Origin: Pseudomonas sp. MM223 | Lineage (GTDB): Bacteria; Pseudomonadota; Gammaproteobacteria; Pseudomonadales; Pseudomonadaceae | Assembly: GCA_947090765.1 (NCBI GenBank) | Contig: OX352322.1 | Location: 4,571,501-4,635,500 of the forward strand | Direction of reading: 5' to 3' | DNA: 64,000 nucleotides | In this document: piece after piece, positions 54,638 through 64,000 of the stretch | Layout: the number at the start of each line of letters is the position of its first letter | Numbering within the stretch: the stretch's first letter is position 1 | The notes under the pieces: generated by a model | The model's input: the letters and a program-made list of their open reading frames with translations, nothing else | Databases searched by the model: none | What the model was told of the DNA's origin: nothing | Made by a program: the position numbers and the translations under genes

Positions 54638-55888
54638 ATGAACCAGGAAAGCATCAGCCAATCCATCGCCATCGTTCACCCGATCACACTTTCCCATGGC
54701 CGTAATGCCGAAGTCTGGGACACCGACGGCAAACGCTACATCGACTTTGTCGGCGGTATCGGCGTGCTCAACCTGGGCCACTGCAACCCCGCCGTGGTCG
54801 AGGCCATTCAAACCCAGGCCACCCGCCTCACGCACTACGCCTTCAATGCCGCCCCCCACGGTCCGTACCTGGCGCTGATGGAAAAGCTGAGCCAGTTCGT
54901 ACCCGTCAGTTACCCGCTGGCCGGCATGCTCACCAACAGCGGTGCGGAAGCTGCAGAAAACGCCCTGAAAGTGGCCCGCGGCGCCACCGGCAAGCGCGCC
55001 ATCATCGCCTTCGACGGCGGCTTCCATGGCCGCACCCTGGCCACCCTGAACCTCAACGGCAAGGTAGCCCCGTACAAGCAACGGGTCGGCGAACTGCCCG
55101 GGCCGGTGTACCACCTGCCCTACCCCGGCACCGATACCGGGGTTACCTGCGAGCAGGCGCTCAAGGCCATGGAGCGCCTGTTCAGCGTGGAACTGGCCGT
55201 GGAAGACGTGGCAGCGTTCATTTTCGAACCGGTGCAGGGCGAAGGCGGCTTCCTCGCCCTTGACCCGGCCTTCGCCCAGGCCTTGCGCCGCTTCTGCGAC
55301 CAACACGGCATCCTGATCATCATCGACGAAATTCAGTCCGGCTTCGGCCGCACCGGCCAACGCTTCGCCTTCCCGCGGCTGGGCATCGAACCCGACCTAC
55401 TACTGCTGGCCAAGAGCATTGCCGGCGGCATGCCGCTGGGTGCGGTGGTCGGGCGCAAGGAGTTGATGGCAGCACTGCCCAAGGGCGGCCTGGGTGGCAC
55501 CTATTCGGGCAACCCGATTGCCTGTGCGGCGGCGCTGGCCAGCCTGGCGCAGATGACCGACGAGAACATCGCCACCTGGGGTGAGCGCCAGGAGCAGGCC
55601 ATCGTCAGCCGCCACCAGCGCTGGAAGGCTTCGGGCCTGAGCCCGTACATCGGCCGCCTGACGGGCGTGGGCGCCATGCGCGGCATCGAATTCGTCAATG
55701 CCGACAGCAGCCCGGCACCGGCACAACTGGCAAAGGTGATGGAGGCAGCGCGAGCCAAGGGCTTGCTGCTGATGCCCAGCGGCAAGGCGCGGCACATCAT
55801 TCGCCTGCTGGCCCCGTTGACCATCGAGGCCGAGGTGCTCGAGGAAGGGCTGGATATCCTCGAGCAGTGCCTGGTGGAACTGAACTGA
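54638..55888 (+). CDS. gabT: 4-aminobutyrate aminotransferase
   Basis: 416 residues from the ATG at 54638. A PLP-dependent class III aminotransferase that converts GABA and 2-oxoglutarate to succinate semialdehyde and glutamate. The PLP lysine is K259 in LLLLAKSIAGGMPLGAVVG. The cofactor-binding aspartate is in IIIDEIQSGFGRTG, and NSGAEAAENALKVAR holds the phosphate. GabD is not nearby. The class is secure; GABA specificity rests on close family resemblance and gabP. Confidence 0.92.
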   Translation: MNQESISQSIAIVHPITLSHGRNAEVWDTDGKRYIDFVGGIGVLNLGHCNPAVVEAIQTQATRLTHYAFNAAPHGPYLALMEKLSQFVPVSYPLAGMLTNSGAEAAENALKVARGATGKRAIIAFDGGFHGRTLATLNLNGKVAPYKQRVGELPGPVYHLPYPGTDTGVTCEQALKAMERLFSVELAVEDVAAFIFEPVQGEGGFLALDPAFAQALRRFCDQHGILIIIDEIQSGFGRTGQRFAFPRLGIEPDLLLLAKSIAGGMPLGAVVGRKELMAALPKGGLGGTYSGNPIACAAALASLAQMTDENIATWGERQEQAIVSRHQRWKASGLSPYIGRLTGVGAMRGIEFVNADSSPAPAQLAKVMEAARAKGLLLMPSGKARHIIRLLAPLTIEAEVLEEGLDILEQCLVELN

Positions 55889-55891
55889 GGC

Positions 55892-56194
55892 TTACAGGCC
55901 CAGTTCTTCGGGGGTAAGCATGTCGGACTCGAAGGCGATCCAGCCGCCTTCGAGCTCGGCGTGGCCGTTGACGATCGGGCCGTAGTAGGTCAGGCCGTTC
56001 TCCAGGGTCACGCAGATGTGCGTGGCCGACTTCTCAGGGGCCGCGAGCGTACCGACGAAATGCACCTTCTTCAGGGTTTCGGTCACCGCTTCCAGGCCAA
56101 CGCGCATCTTGGGGTTTTCCGATGCCTCGGTATCTCCGCCACGGTCTTCGGCGCTGATGGTCACGGTGGCGATGTACGGGTACTTGGTGCTCAA
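55892..56194 (-). CDS. Hypothetical protein
   Basis: 100-residue soluble acidic protein, convergent with gabT (3 bases apart). The sequence (YPYIATVTISAEDRGGDTEA ... MLTPEELGL) has no signal peptide, membrane segment or metal motif that I recognise. Beta-strand-like alternation and a GLTYYGPIVNGHAELEGGW stretch suggest a small beta-rich fold. The full-length open frame and normal composition support a real gene. Confidence 0.65.
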   Translation of the reverse strand: MSTKYPYIATVTISAEDRGGDTEASENPKMRVGLEAVTETLKKVHFVGTLAAPEKSATHICVTLENGLTYYGPIVNGHAELEGGWIAFESDMLTPEELGL

Positions 56195-56407
56195 GCGGGG
56201 TTACCTCTGTGGGTGAGTCTGCGTATGGGCGCGTAGAGTATGGGAGTCTGAGGATGAATGCGAGAGCGGTGCCAACCCTCGCCTCTACCGCTCAAAGACC
56301 TACAAGCCAAGGACGCATTCCCTACAGGCACTATTGACAGCCCCTACAGCAATGAATGCGAGCGCCATTTAACGTGGCCACTCGCTTTCAATGCTGGATT
56401 TATTTCA

Positions 56408-56770
56408 ATGCACAAACTTCTGATTCTTAGCGCTTTTACTACACTGGCCTATGCTGGTGGCGCACTCGCTGACTCTTGCCCTAACGCATCTGACATCACC
56501 CAAAAACCCATGGGCCAAGGGTTCGCCTACACGGCACCCGGCGGCTGGAGTGGGGACAACCCAGTTGCAGATGAGGGCGACATCAAATCGTTCAAGTTCA
56601 CCGCGGTCAAACTCAATACCGAGGTTGCCTTGTGCGATTTCGAGGGCAGTGGCCCGATGGCCGGTGCGCGCCTGGCACTGCGCGAAGCAAAGACACCGGA
56701 CCAAGGCGACTGGAAAGACGGGTTCTGTAAATCAGGTAGCAACAACCCTCAGGACTGCACGTTCAAGTAA
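56408..56770 (+). CDS. Small exported protein (DUF3757-like)
   Basis: 120 residues from the ATG at 56408. A signal peptide (MHKLLILSAFTTLAYAGGAL) is cleaved near ALADS. The mature part has four cysteines at regular places (SCPNASDI, ALCDFEG, GFCKSG, DCTFK), suggesting two disulfides. The pattern GGWSGDNP followed by a C..F.G element resembles the DUF3757 family of Pseudomonas periplasmic proteins. Function unknown. Confidence 0.65.
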   Translation: MHKLLILSAFTTLAYAGGALADSCPNASDITQKPMGQGFAYTAPGGWSGDNPVADEGDIKSFKFTAVKLNTEVALCDFEGSGPMAGARLALREAKTPDQGDWKDGFCKSGSNNPQDCTFK

Positions 56771-56884
56771 TGGCAGTTGGCGCTTGTAGCGCCACCCGCT
56801 GAGGCATTTGTGGCAGGCACAATGCGTAGCCAGCAATGACACTGGCTGCTATTGTGCCTGCCGCATTACCTACGAGGACCCCAC

Positions 56885-57310
56885 GTGAGCGCCGAAGAAC
56901 CCCTGATCGCCGACCTGTTCGATGTCGACAAACGCCTGTCCCTCAAGCCCGTCGTGGACTTCAACAGCTACCTGCGCAACGCCTTCGGCGAAGGCCCGTG
57001 CCGCTGCCACCGCTGCGCTGAAGGCGGCGACGAAAGCACCTACAGCCACGCCCACAGCTTCACCTTCGATGGCCAACCGTGGCACCGCCGCTTCGCCAGC
57101 ACCGCTGGCAGCGACGTTGCACAGGCACTGAAAAAAGCCTGGCTGTCGTACACCAAGGCCGACCTTACCTTGGTCGGTGCGCTGGACCTGACCACCCTCA
57201 AGACATTCACCGAGGCCGCCCTGCACGCGCGCCTACTGGCCTTGCTGCCAGCCAGCGGCCTAGCCCGTGAAGTGGATGGCCAATGGATGCTGCAAGCCCA
57301 GGCCGACTGA
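56885..57310 (+). CDS. Hypothetical protein with Cys-cluster near the N-terminus
   Basis: 141 residues from the GTG at 56885, after GAGGA. The segment GPCRCHRCAEGGDE at about 37-50 brings three cysteines and a histidine together and might bind a metal. The rest is helical with no recognised motif. It ends 73 bases before the second EF-G gene and is in the same direction. Confidence 0.6.
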   Translation: MSAEEPLIADLFDVDKRLSLKPVVDFNSYLRNAFGEGPCRCHRCAEGGDESTYSHAHSFTFDGQPWHRRFASTAGSDVAQALKKAWLSYTKADLTLVGALDLTTLKTFTEAALHARLLALLPASGLAREVDGQWMLQAQAD

Positions 57311-57383
57311 CGGCCCGGCGGCACGGCAGGATTCCCCCGGTCTGCTAACGTGGTGGAATCCGCCCATCCGCAGGTAGTCCGCC

Positions 57384-59495
57384 ATGGCCCGCACAACGCC
57401 CATCGAGCTGTACCGCAACATTGGTATCGTCGCCCACGTGGACGCCGGCAAGACCACCACTACCGAGCGGATCCTGTTCTACACCGGGGTCAACCACAAG
57501 ATGGGCGAGGTGCACGATGGCGCCGCGACCATGGACTGGATGGCCCAGGAGCAGGAGCGCGGCATCACCATCACCTCGGCGGCGACCACGGCGTTCTGGC
57601 AAGGCTCGACCAAGCAATTCCCCGACAAATACCGCTTCAACATCATCGACACCCCCGGCCACGTCGACTTCACCATCGAGGTGGAGCGCTCGTTGCGCGT
57701 GCTCGATGGCGCGGTAGTGGTGTTCAGCGGTGCTGACGGGGTAGAGCCGCAGTCTGAAACCGTCTGGCGCCAAGCCAACAAGTACCATGTGCCACGCCTG
57801 GCCTACATCAACAAGATGGACCGCCAGGGCGCCGATTTCCTGCGTGTGGTCAAGCAGATCGACAAACGCCTGGGGCACCACCCGGTGCCGATCCAGCTGG
57901 CGATCGGCAGCGAAGAGAACTTCATCGGCCAGATCGACCTGGTGAAGATGAAGGCCATCTATTGGAACGATGACGACCATGGCACCAGTTATCGCGAAGA
58001 AGAGATCCCCGACGAACTCAAGGCACTGGCCGACGAATGGCGCGCACACATGCTCGAAGCCGCGGCCGAGGCCAATGATGAGCTGACCATGAAGTTTCTC
58101 GACGGCGAGGAACTGAGCATCGACGAGATCAAGGCGGCCCTGCGCCAGCGCACTATCGCCAACGAGATCGTGCCAACCATCCTTGGCTCATCGTTCAAGA
58201 ACAAAGGTGTGCCGCTGATGCTCGATGCCGTCATCGACTACCTGCCCGCCCCGTCCGAAATCCCGGCGATCAAAGGCACCGACCCGGATGACGAAGAAAA
58301 ACACCTGGAGCGCCACGCCGACGACAAGGAGCCCTTCTCGGCATTGGCCTTCAAGATTGCCACCGACCCCTTTGTTGGCACCCTCACGTTTGCCCGGGTG
58401 TACTCCGGCGTGCTCAGCTCCGGCAATGCTGTACTCAACTCGGTCAAAGGCAAGAAGGAGCGCATCGGCCGCATGGTGCAGATGCACGCCAACCAGCGCG
58501 CCGAAATCAAGGACGTGTGCGCAGGCGACATCGCCGCACTGATCGGCATGAAGGATGTGACCACCGGCGACACCCTGTGCGACATCGACAAACCGATCAT
58601 CCTGGAACGCATGGATTTCCCCGACCCGGTAATTTCCGTGGCCGTGGAACCGAAGACCAAGGCCGACCAGGAAAAAATGGGTATTGCCCTGGGCAAGCTG
58701 GCCCAGGAAGACCCATCGTTTCGCGTACGTACCGATGAGGAAACCGGCCAGACCATCATCTCGGGCATGGGCGAATTGCACCTGGACATCATCGTCGACC
58801 GCATGCGCCGCGAGTTCAACGTCGAAGCCAACATCGGCAAGCCGCAGGTGGCCTACCGCGAAAAAATCCGCAATACCTGCGAGATCGAGGGGCGCTTCGT
58901 TCGCCAGTCCGGCGGGCGCGGGCAATATGGCCATTGCTGGATCCGCTTTGCACCTGGCGATGAGGGTAAAGAAGGCCTGGAGTTCGTCAACGAGATTGTC
59001 GGCGGCGTAGTGCCGCGCGAGTACATCCCGGCAATCCAGAAAGGCATCGAGGAACAAATGAAGAACGGCGTGCTCGCCGGTTACCCGCTGATCAACCTCA
59101 AAGCCGCAGTGTTCGACGGCTCTTACCACGACGTCGACTCCAACGAAATGGCCTACAAGATCGCCGCCTCGATGGCCACCAAGCAGCTGTCGCAGAAAGG
59201 CGGCGCGGTGCTGCTGGAGCCCGTGATGAAAGTCGAGGTGGTTACGCCCGAAGAGTATCAGGGCGACATCATGGGCGACCTGAGCCGGCGCCGCGGGATG
59301 ATCCAGGACGGCGACGAGACGCCTGCCGGCAAGGTGATTCGCGCTGAAGTGCCACTGGGGGAAATGTTCGGCTATGCCACTTCGATGCGCTCGATGACCC
59401 AAGGGCGCGCAAGCTACACGATGGAGTTCACCCGCTATGCCGAGGCACCGGCGAGCATTGCCGATACCATCGTCAAAAAGAGCCGCGGCGAGTAA
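57384..59495 (+). CDS. fusB: Elongation factor G, second copy (FusA2/FusB type)
   Basis: 703 residues with all five GTPase motifs: [35 protein letters not shown] and the later GSSFKN. EF-G domains II-V follow ([20 protein letters not shown] in domain III/IV). It stands alone rather than in the str operon (rpsL-rpsG-fusA-tuf), which marks it as the paralogue that pseudomonads carry in addition to fusA. The two paralogues are thought to share translocation and ribosome-recycling duties; which does what here cannot be read from sequence. Confidence 0.92.
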   Translation: MARTTPIELYRNIGIVAHVDAGKTTTTERILFYTGVNHKMGEVHDGAATMDWMAQEQERGITITSAATTAFWQGSTKQFPDKYRFNIIDTPGHVDFTIEVERSLRVLDGAVVVFSGADGVEPQSETVWRQANKYHVPRLAYINKMDRQGADFLRVVKQIDKRLGHHPVPIQLAIGSEENFIGQIDLVKMKAIYWNDDDHGTSYREEEIPDELKALADEWRAHMLEAAAEANDELTMKFLDGEELSIDEIKAALRQRTIANEIVPTILGSSFKNKGVPLMLDAVIDYLPAPSEIPAIKGTDPDDEEKHLERHADDKEPFSALAFKIATDPFVGTLTFARVYSGVLSSGNAVLNSVKGKKERIGRMVQMHANQRAEIKDVCAGDIAALIGMKDVTTGDTLCDIDKPIILERMDFPDPVISVAVEPKTKADQEKMGIALGKLAQEDPSFRVRTDEETGQTIISGMGELHLDIIVDRMRREFNVEANIGKPQVAYREKIRNTCEIEGRFVRQSGGRGQYGHCWIRFAPGDEGKEGLEFVNEIVGGVVPREYIPAIQKGIEEQMKNGVLAGYPLINLKAAVFDGSYHDVDSNEMAYKIAASMATKQLSQKGGAVLLEPVMKVEVVTPEEYQGDIMGDLSRRRGMIQDGDETPAGKVIRAEVPLGEMFGYATSMRSMTQGRASYTMEFTRYAEAPASIADTIVKKSRGE

Positions 59496-59511
59496 TAAGC
59501 TTAGTGGCTCT

Positions 59512-59551
59512 TGTGGGAGCAGCCCTTTCGCGACACAAGGCCGCTCCCACA
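59512..59551. repeat. Single REP palindrome
   Basis: TGTGGGAGCAGCCCTTTCGC pairs imperfectly with GACACAAGGCCGCTCCCACA, forming a 40-base hairpin between the convergent EF-G and SulP genes. It may terminate both transcripts. Confidence 0.8.
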
Positions 59552-59574
59552 AAGACTGCGCATGCGACTGTAAC

Positions 59575-61017
59575 TCAGTGCTGCTCGCCAGCGCGCTTCA
59601 ACAGTTTCTTGCACCGCTCCGACAAATGCACCACGCGCAAATGCTTGCCCGCCTTGGCATACCGCTCACGCAGGGTTTTTAGCGCCGCAATCGCCGAGTA
59701 ATCGACAAAGCTCAAATGCTGGCAGTCCAGCGTGACCTGGGCCGGGTCATTGGCCGCGTCGAACTGGTTAAGGAACGAGGCGGTCGAGGCAAAGAACAAC
59801 GTGCCATGCACCTGATAGCGCTTGCCACCTTCAGCGTCCTCATGGCTGTCGGCATACAGCTCCCGCGCATGCTGCCAGGCAAAGTTCAGCGCCGCGATGA
59901 TGATACCGAACAGCACCGCCATGGCCAGGTCGGTAAACACTGTGACCACGGTCACCGCGATGATCGCCAGCACATCGTTCACCGGCACCTTGTGCAGCAC
60001 CCGCAGCGACGCCCAGGCGAAGGTCTGCTGGGCCACCACAAACATCACCCCGACCAGTGCCGCCAGCGGAATACGCTCGATCAGCGGCGACAGGAACAGC
60101 ACGAACAGCAAGATCATCACCCCGGCCACCACCCCCGACAACCGGCCACGGCCATTGGAACTGAGGTTGATCACCGTCTGCCCGATCATCGCGCAACCGC
60201 CCATGCCACCGCACAGGCCCGAAACCATGTTGGCCGCGCCCAGTGCCACACACTCGCGGTCCGGAAAGCCGCGGCTCTCGGTCACTTCATCGGTCAGGTT
60301 GAGGGTGAGCAAGGTTTCCAGCAGGCCGACCATGGCCATCAGCACCGCGTAGGGGGCGATGATTTTCAGGGTTTCCAGGTTCCAGGGCACATCCGGCAAC
60401 GCCAGCACCGGCAGGCCACCGGCGATGTGCGCCATGTCCCCGAGGGTGCGAGTGGGCAGCCCGAGCAGGTAAACCAGCAGACCAACGCCAAGGATCGCCA
60501 CCAGCGCCGGCGGTACAGCGCGGGTCAGTTTCGGCAGCACGTAGACCACCGCCATGGTCAATGCCACCAAACCGATCATCAGGTACAGCGGCGCGCCACT
60601 GAGCCAGTGTTCACCGTCCTTGAAATGCTCCAGCTGGGCCATGGCAATGACGATGGCCAGGCCGTTGACGAAGCCAAGCATGACCGGGTACGGCACCAGG
60701 CGCACCAGCTTGCCCAGCCGTAGCAGGCCGAACAGGATCATCACCACGCCACCCAGCAGCACCGTGGCCAACAGGTATTGTGCGCCGTGCTGCACCACCA
60801 ACGCGACGATCACTACAGCCATGGAGCCAGCAGCGCCGGAGATCATCCCAGGCCGCCCGCCGAACAGCGCAGTCAGGGTACAGATGATGAACGCGCCATA
60901 CAGGCCCATCAGCGGGTTGAGGTGGGCCACCAGGGCAAAGGCGATGCACTCGGGCACCAGGGCGAACGAGGTGGTCAGACCGGCGAGCAGGTCGGCGCGT
61001 AGTCGGGCGGGCTTCAT
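59575..61017 (-). CDS. SulP-family anion transporter with STAS domain
   Basis: 480 residues from the ATG at 61017. About ten to twelve helices carry the SLC26 landmark LVPECIAFALVAHLNPLMGL and ANMVSGLCGGMGGCAMIGQT. The C-terminal STAS domain (about 390-475) has VTLDCQHLSFVDYSAIAALK. The family moves sulfate, bicarbonate or dicarboxylates. No carbonic anhydrase gene is adjacent, so the substrate is open. Confidence 0.9.
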   Translation of the reverse strand: MKPARLRADLLAGLTTSFALVPECIAFALVAHLNPLMGLYGAFIICTLTALFGGRPGMISGAAGSMAVVIVALVVQHGAQYLLATVLLGGVVMILFGLLRLGKLVRLVPYPVMLGFVNGLAIVIAMAQLEHFKDGEHWLSGAPLYLMIGLVALTMAVVYVLPKLTRAVPPALVAILGVGLLVYLLGLPTRTLGDMAHIAGGLPVLALPDVPWNLETLKIIAPYAVLMAMVGLLETLLTLNLTDEVTESRGFPDRECVALGAANMVSGLCGGMGGCAMIGQTVINLSSNGRGRLSGVVAGVMILLFVLFLSPLIERIPLAALVGVMFVVAQQTFAWASLRVLHKVPVNDVLAIIAVTVVTVFTDLAMAVLFGIIIAALNFAWQHARELYADSHEDAEGGKRYQVHGTLFFASTASFLNQFDAANDPAQVTLDCQHLSFVDYSAIAALKTLRERYAKAGKHLRVVHLSERCKKLLKRAGEQH

Positions 61018-61108
61018 GGGTGTCCTGTGGGGCGGCCTGGGTGGGCGGTACAAAAACAAGGGGCGCGATGTTACGGAATTTGTCTAAAAGCGGCCACTGC
61101 AAAGGCGA

Positions 61109-62269
61109 CTAGCGCGCAGCGCGGGCCAGCCACTCGGCCATTGCAGCATCCTCCAGCGCATACTCACCACGATTGGCTTTCCATACCAGTTCCTTCTCGC
61201 GCAAAGCATCCAGCGCTTTCTGCACGTTGGGCGTACTGGCGTTGACCTGCGCCTGAGCCTGCTCCAGCTTGCGGCTCACCTCGACCAAGGTCTGCTCGGT
61301 AAACGGCGAAAACGGTTGGCGGCCAAGCGTGCGCTCGGCCATGACCTCAAGCACAGCTTGCTGCAAGGGCGAGAGTTCGTTCCAGGCACTTTCGTAGTCA
61401 CTCCACACGCCAGCCTGATGATTGAGCGCCCCGGTACGCAGCAGTTCGCCCAGATTGCCCGCCTTCCCCAGACCAACGCTGACCTCGGCCAGGAGTTTGT
61501 TGAGCATTTCCGGGCGCCGCCCAACCAGCTCGAAAGCGTATGCCAGGTCCTCAACCTTGAATTGATTACTGTCGGCCAGGCGCCGGTTCCACAACGCGGT
61601 GATGAACTCGACATATTCACCCCCCAACAACGGGAATGGCGTGATACTGGCGCCGAAGAACGGCTGCTTGCTTTTGAGCACCAGGTTGGCCAACTTGTCC
61701 CGGCTGGAGCCCGTGAACACCAGCCGCAGGCCATCCGGGCGGTCACCACGGTTCAGATTGTCACGCGCAGCCTTGAGGGCGAACATCGCGTTAAGGCCAT
61801 CTTCGCTGTTGAGCGCATGTTGTGCCTCATCGACGATCAGCACAACCATCTGCCCCGACACTTGGTGCAACACAGCAAGTGCCTGAGCGAGGGTAGTGCC
61901 CGACGGCAATTGAGGCCGAGTGAAATCCCAGCTGAGGGTGCGCAGCAGGTTGATCTTGTCGATACCAGCCTTTTTCGCGGTTCTCGCCAGCGCGCTTTCA
62001 AAGCTGGCCAGCGCTGCACCGATCGCGCCACTGATGAGTTCAGCTGGGGCAGCATCGCGGTCCGACCAGAGGTCAACGTATACCGGCAGCCAGCCCAGGC
62101 TTATGCACTCCGGGATGAAGTCATTGTTGAGGAAGGTGCTTTTGCCAGTGCGCCGCGGCGCAGCCAGGAACATGCCCGAGCTGTAGTCGACCAGCGACTC
62201 GCCAGCAAGGTCCTTGGCCAAGGCCTGGGCCAATTGGCCGCGACGCAGGAGCGGACGGATGGGAGACAT
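61109..62269 (-). CDS. Orphan AAA-type ATPase
   Basis: 386 residues. Walker A is FLAAPRRTGKSTFLNN at about 34-49 and Walker B is VVLIVDEAQHAL at about 141-152. A sensor-like LRLVFTGSSRDKLANLV follows. The C-terminal 120 residues look like winged-helix domains (LSPLQQAVLEVMAERTLG; ALDALREKELVWKANRGEYA). The layout resembles single-protein STAND/archaeal-type ATPases. No partner gene is next to it. The AT-rich upstream region (62270-62428) probably holds its promoter. Function unknown. Confidence 0.8.
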   Translation of the reverse strand: MSPIRPLLRRGQLAQALAKDLAGESLVDYSSGMFLAAPRRTGKSTFLNNDFIPECISLGWLPVYVDLWSDRDAAPAELISGAIGAALASFESALARTAKKAGIDKINLLRTLSWDFTRPQLPSGTTLAQALAVLHQVSGQMVVLIVDEAQHALNSEDGLNAMFALKAARDNLNRGDRPDGLRLVFTGSSRDKLANLVLKSKQPFFGASITPFPLLGGEYVEFITALWNRRLADSNQFKVEDLAYAFELVGRRPEMLNKLLAEVSVGLGKAGNLGELLRTGALNHQAGVWSDYESAWNELSPLQQAVLEVMAERTLGRQPFSPFTEQTLVEVSRKLEQAQAQVNASTPNVQKALDALREKELVWKANRGEYALEDAAMAEWLARAAR

Positions 62270-62428
62270 GGCATTATCCTCAATTATCTCACTGACTATA
62301 ATCTATAGCTTACAAGATAAAATAAGATAAATCACATTACCGCATTTCCCTCCACAACAGCGCTTGTGATCCACGGCCGGCAAATCCCCGACAAATTTGC
62401 CATCATGTTGATTCACACTGCGGAGATC

Positions 62429-63169
62429 ATGGACATGCCGCTACGCCCCCTTTTCGCCTCCCTGCTGCTGGTTACCAGCCTCGCCGCACAGGCCGCCACC
62501 GAGGTGTTGCCGCTGCAGCACCGCGCCAGCGCCGAACTGCTACCTGCCGCACAGGCATTCATCGGCAAGGACGGCACGGTCAGCGCCTTCGAAAACAAGC
62601 TGATCGTCAACGCCAGCCCCGAGCGCATCGACGACCTGCGCACCTTGCTGCAACAGCTGGACACCGCCCCCAAACGCCTGCTGATCAGCGTCGACAACAA
62701 CGACAGCAACTTCCAGGACAACCGCGGCAACGCACGCGTTATCCACTACGGCACCAGCAACCGTGAAGGCGGCATGCAGCAGATTCAGGCCAGCGAAGGC
62801 CAGCCTGCGCTAATCCAGGTTGGCCAGAGCATACCGATCACCAGCACCAGCACCGACGGCTACGGGCGCCTTCAGAGCAACACCGAATACCGCAACGTGA
62901 CCCAGGGTTTCTATGTCACACCCAGCTTGAGCGGCGACACGGTTCGTCTGCAAATAAGCACCAATAATGACCGCATCAGCCAGGAACGTGCAGATGTAGT
63001 GAAAGTGCAAAGTACCGACACGACAGTCACCGGCAAGCTCGGCGAGTGGATCACCCTTGCCGGTTACAACCAGCAGAGCCAGGCCGACCGCAGCACGTCA
63101 AGCCGCACTTACAGCACCCAGCGCGGTGAAAACATGAGTTTACGTGTCAAAGTCGACCTTCTCGACTAA
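62429..63169 (+). CDS. Orphan secretin-like exported protein
   Basis: 246 residues from the ATG at 62429. The signal peptide is MDMPLRPLFASLLLVTSLAA... An N1-like domain (VSAFENKLIVNASPERIDDL) leads to a region like the start of the secretin core (ALIQVGQSIPITSTSTDGYG ... YRNVTQGFYVTPSLSGDTVR). The membrane-inserting barrel and the VPxLxxIPxxGxLF motif of true secretins are missing. A periplasmic or outer-membrane-associated secretin relative is likely, not a complete channel. No secretion genes adjoin. Confidence 0.72.
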   Translation: MDMPLRPLFASLLLVTSLAAQAATEVLPLQHRASAELLPAAQAFIGKDGTVSAFENKLIVNASPERIDDLRTLLQQLDTAPKRLLISVDNNDSNFQDNRGNARVIHYGTSNREGGMQQIQASEGQPALIQVGQSIPITSTSTDGYGRLQSNTEYRNVTQGFYVTPSLSGDTVRLQISTNNDRISQERADVVKVQSTDTTVTGKLGEWITLAGYNQQSQADRSTSSRTYSTQRGENMSLRVKVDLLD

Positions 63170-63662
63170 ACCCAGGCAATTCAAGGCCTCGACCAAAGAC
63201 CTAGAAACTGACCGCCAAGTCGCATTAGACCAAAGATGTAGTAAGTGAAAAAAGTCACTACAAAACATTTGACACAGTCTTTTTCCCAAGGGCATGATGG
63301 CCTCGCTCCCGCTAATCAGGGGCCCTGGCAAGGGCCTTCGAGGCGTGCTCCTCCCACCCCTGGAGGCGCCTCGTGTCTATACGGCCCACAAGGCGGTTCG
63401 ACGGGATTGCGACTGCAACGAAGAAGTTGTCCCGAGGGACGGAAGCGCATCACCGCAGTACTGGCAATCGCGTAGCACCGCAGCAAGGCAACCACGAGCC
63501 GACCTGCCGGAGCACTCCTTCGCCTGGCCTGCCCACCCTTCCCCCTTCGAGCCTTCGCGTTCGCCGCCGCACTCCTGCGAACAGGACAGCCGCCAAGCGC
63601 CCTGATCTGCACCCGAGCATCAGCACAATTAACCCAAGATCGATGCGACGAGGTTTATTTCC
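63170..63662 (+). other. Long leader region upstream of aceA
   Basis: 493 bases without a credible gene. A promoter-like TTGACA (63269-63274) with CATGAT 18 bases on (63293-63298) would give a leader of about 350 bases. Two hairpins follow: GGCCCT/AGGGCC at 63321-63336 and GAGGCG/CGCCTC at 63340-63372. No known riboswitch is recognised. The remainder shows nothing I can name. Confidence 0.4.
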
Positions 63663-64000
63663 ATGGCACTGACACGCGAACAGCAAATTGCAGCCCTCGA
63701 GAAAGACTGGGCCGAGAACCCGCGCTGGAAAGGCGTGACCCGTACCTACACCGCCGCTGATGTCGTTCGCCTGCGTGGCTCCCTGCAACCAGAGCACACC
63801 CTGGCCCGCCAGGGCGCAGAAAAACTGTGGAAGCTGGTCACCCAAGGTGCCCACCCGTCCTTCCGCCCAGAAAAAGATTTCGTCAACTGCATGGGTGCCC
63901 TGACCGGCGGCCAGGCAGTGCAACAGGTCAAGGCAGGCATTCAGGCCATCTACCTGTCCGGCTGGCAGGTTGCCGCCGACAACAACTCGGCCGAGTCGAT
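63663..64000 (+). CDS. aceA: Isocitrate lyase, 5' part only
   Basis: The first 112 residues, beginning [20 protein letters not shown], with the N-terminal family sequence [20 protein letters not shown] and [30 protein letters not shown]. The window ends inside the gene, before the catalytic KKCGH. AceA splits isocitrate to glyoxylate and succinate in the glyoxylate shunt for growth on acetate, fatty acids and leucine-derived acetyl-CoA. Confidence 0.95.
   Translation, partial: MALTREQQIAALEKDWAENPRWKGVTRTYTAADVVRLRGSLQPEHTLARQGAEKLWKLVTQGAHPSFRPEKDFVNCMGALTGGQAVQQVKAGIQAIYLSGWQVAADNNSAES

Noticed and set aside
58188-59552. 454-codon minus-strand frame opposite the EF-G gene
   Set aside because: Antisense shadow without motifs; EF-G is intact.

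Overview
The window looks like a chromosomal segment of a Pseudomonas of the P. putida group. It is GC-rich and carries several Pseudomonas signatures: the leucine-degradation liu operon, a PrrF small RNA under a Fur box, a gacA/uvrY-uvrC-pgsA-tRNA-Gly block in which gacA starts with TTG, a second EF-G gene, an OprD-family porin, aceA at the right edge, and many REP-type inverted repeats. From memory of P. putida chromosomes, the genes left of about 5.4 kb and right of about 34 kb belong to the core backbone. The block at about 5.4-31.7 kb looks inserted.

Layout. (1) 1-3170: liuB (partial), liuC and liuD. (2) 3171-5410: a REP cluster, an XRE/S24 repressor-like protein that has lost its peptidase residues, a DUF6124-type small protein, a PrrF sRNA with Fur box and terminator, and a small sigma-region-4 / FecR-N-like membrane protein. 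(3) 5411-31532: a nearly complete SPI-1 (Inv-Mxi-Spa) type III secretion system. Rightward lie a short HilA-like regulator and prgH-I-J-K-orgA-orgB plus one unknown gene. In the middle are two candidate effectors. Leftward lie invF-invG-invE-invA-invC-spaM-spaN-spaO-spaP-spaQ-spaR-spaS and sicA-sipB-sipC-sipD-iacP. One effector candidate has the catalytic signature of clostridial glucosylating toxins (GT44). The other is a 611-residue protein I do not recognise, with a glycosyltransferase-like DxD segment. Remnants that look like IS5-family transposases lie on the left border and between the effectors. Two core apparatus genes, invG (secretin) and spaO (sorting platform), are each broken by what looks like a single-base frameshift; invG breaks in a run of eight G.

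(4) 31712-33946: a LysR regulator and a DapA/NanA-family lyase. (5) 34162-40871: a divergent LysR regulator with an operon-like MFS transporter, class II aldolase, 2-hydroxyacid dehydrogenase and acetylpolyamine-amidohydrolase-like deacetylase, then an OprD porin; this is probably a catabolic unit for an unidentified substrate. (6) 41225-43928: a twin-arginine-exported FAD oxidoreductase next to its own tatABC. (7) 44017-50364: tRNA-Gly, pgsA, uvrC, gacA, small regulatory and enzyme genes, and a PiT phosphate transporter. (8) 50532-57310: a glutathione transferase, a thioesterase, gabP, a LysR regulator, gabT and small hypotheticals. (9) 57384-64000: a second EF-G, a SulP anion transporter, an orphan AAA ATPase, an orphan secretin-like protein and the start of aceA after a roughly 490-base leader.

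If the two frameshifts are real, the injectisome of this strain is inactive or phase-variable. If they are sequencing errors, the locus is an intact SPI-1-type system with glycosyltransferase-type cargo.
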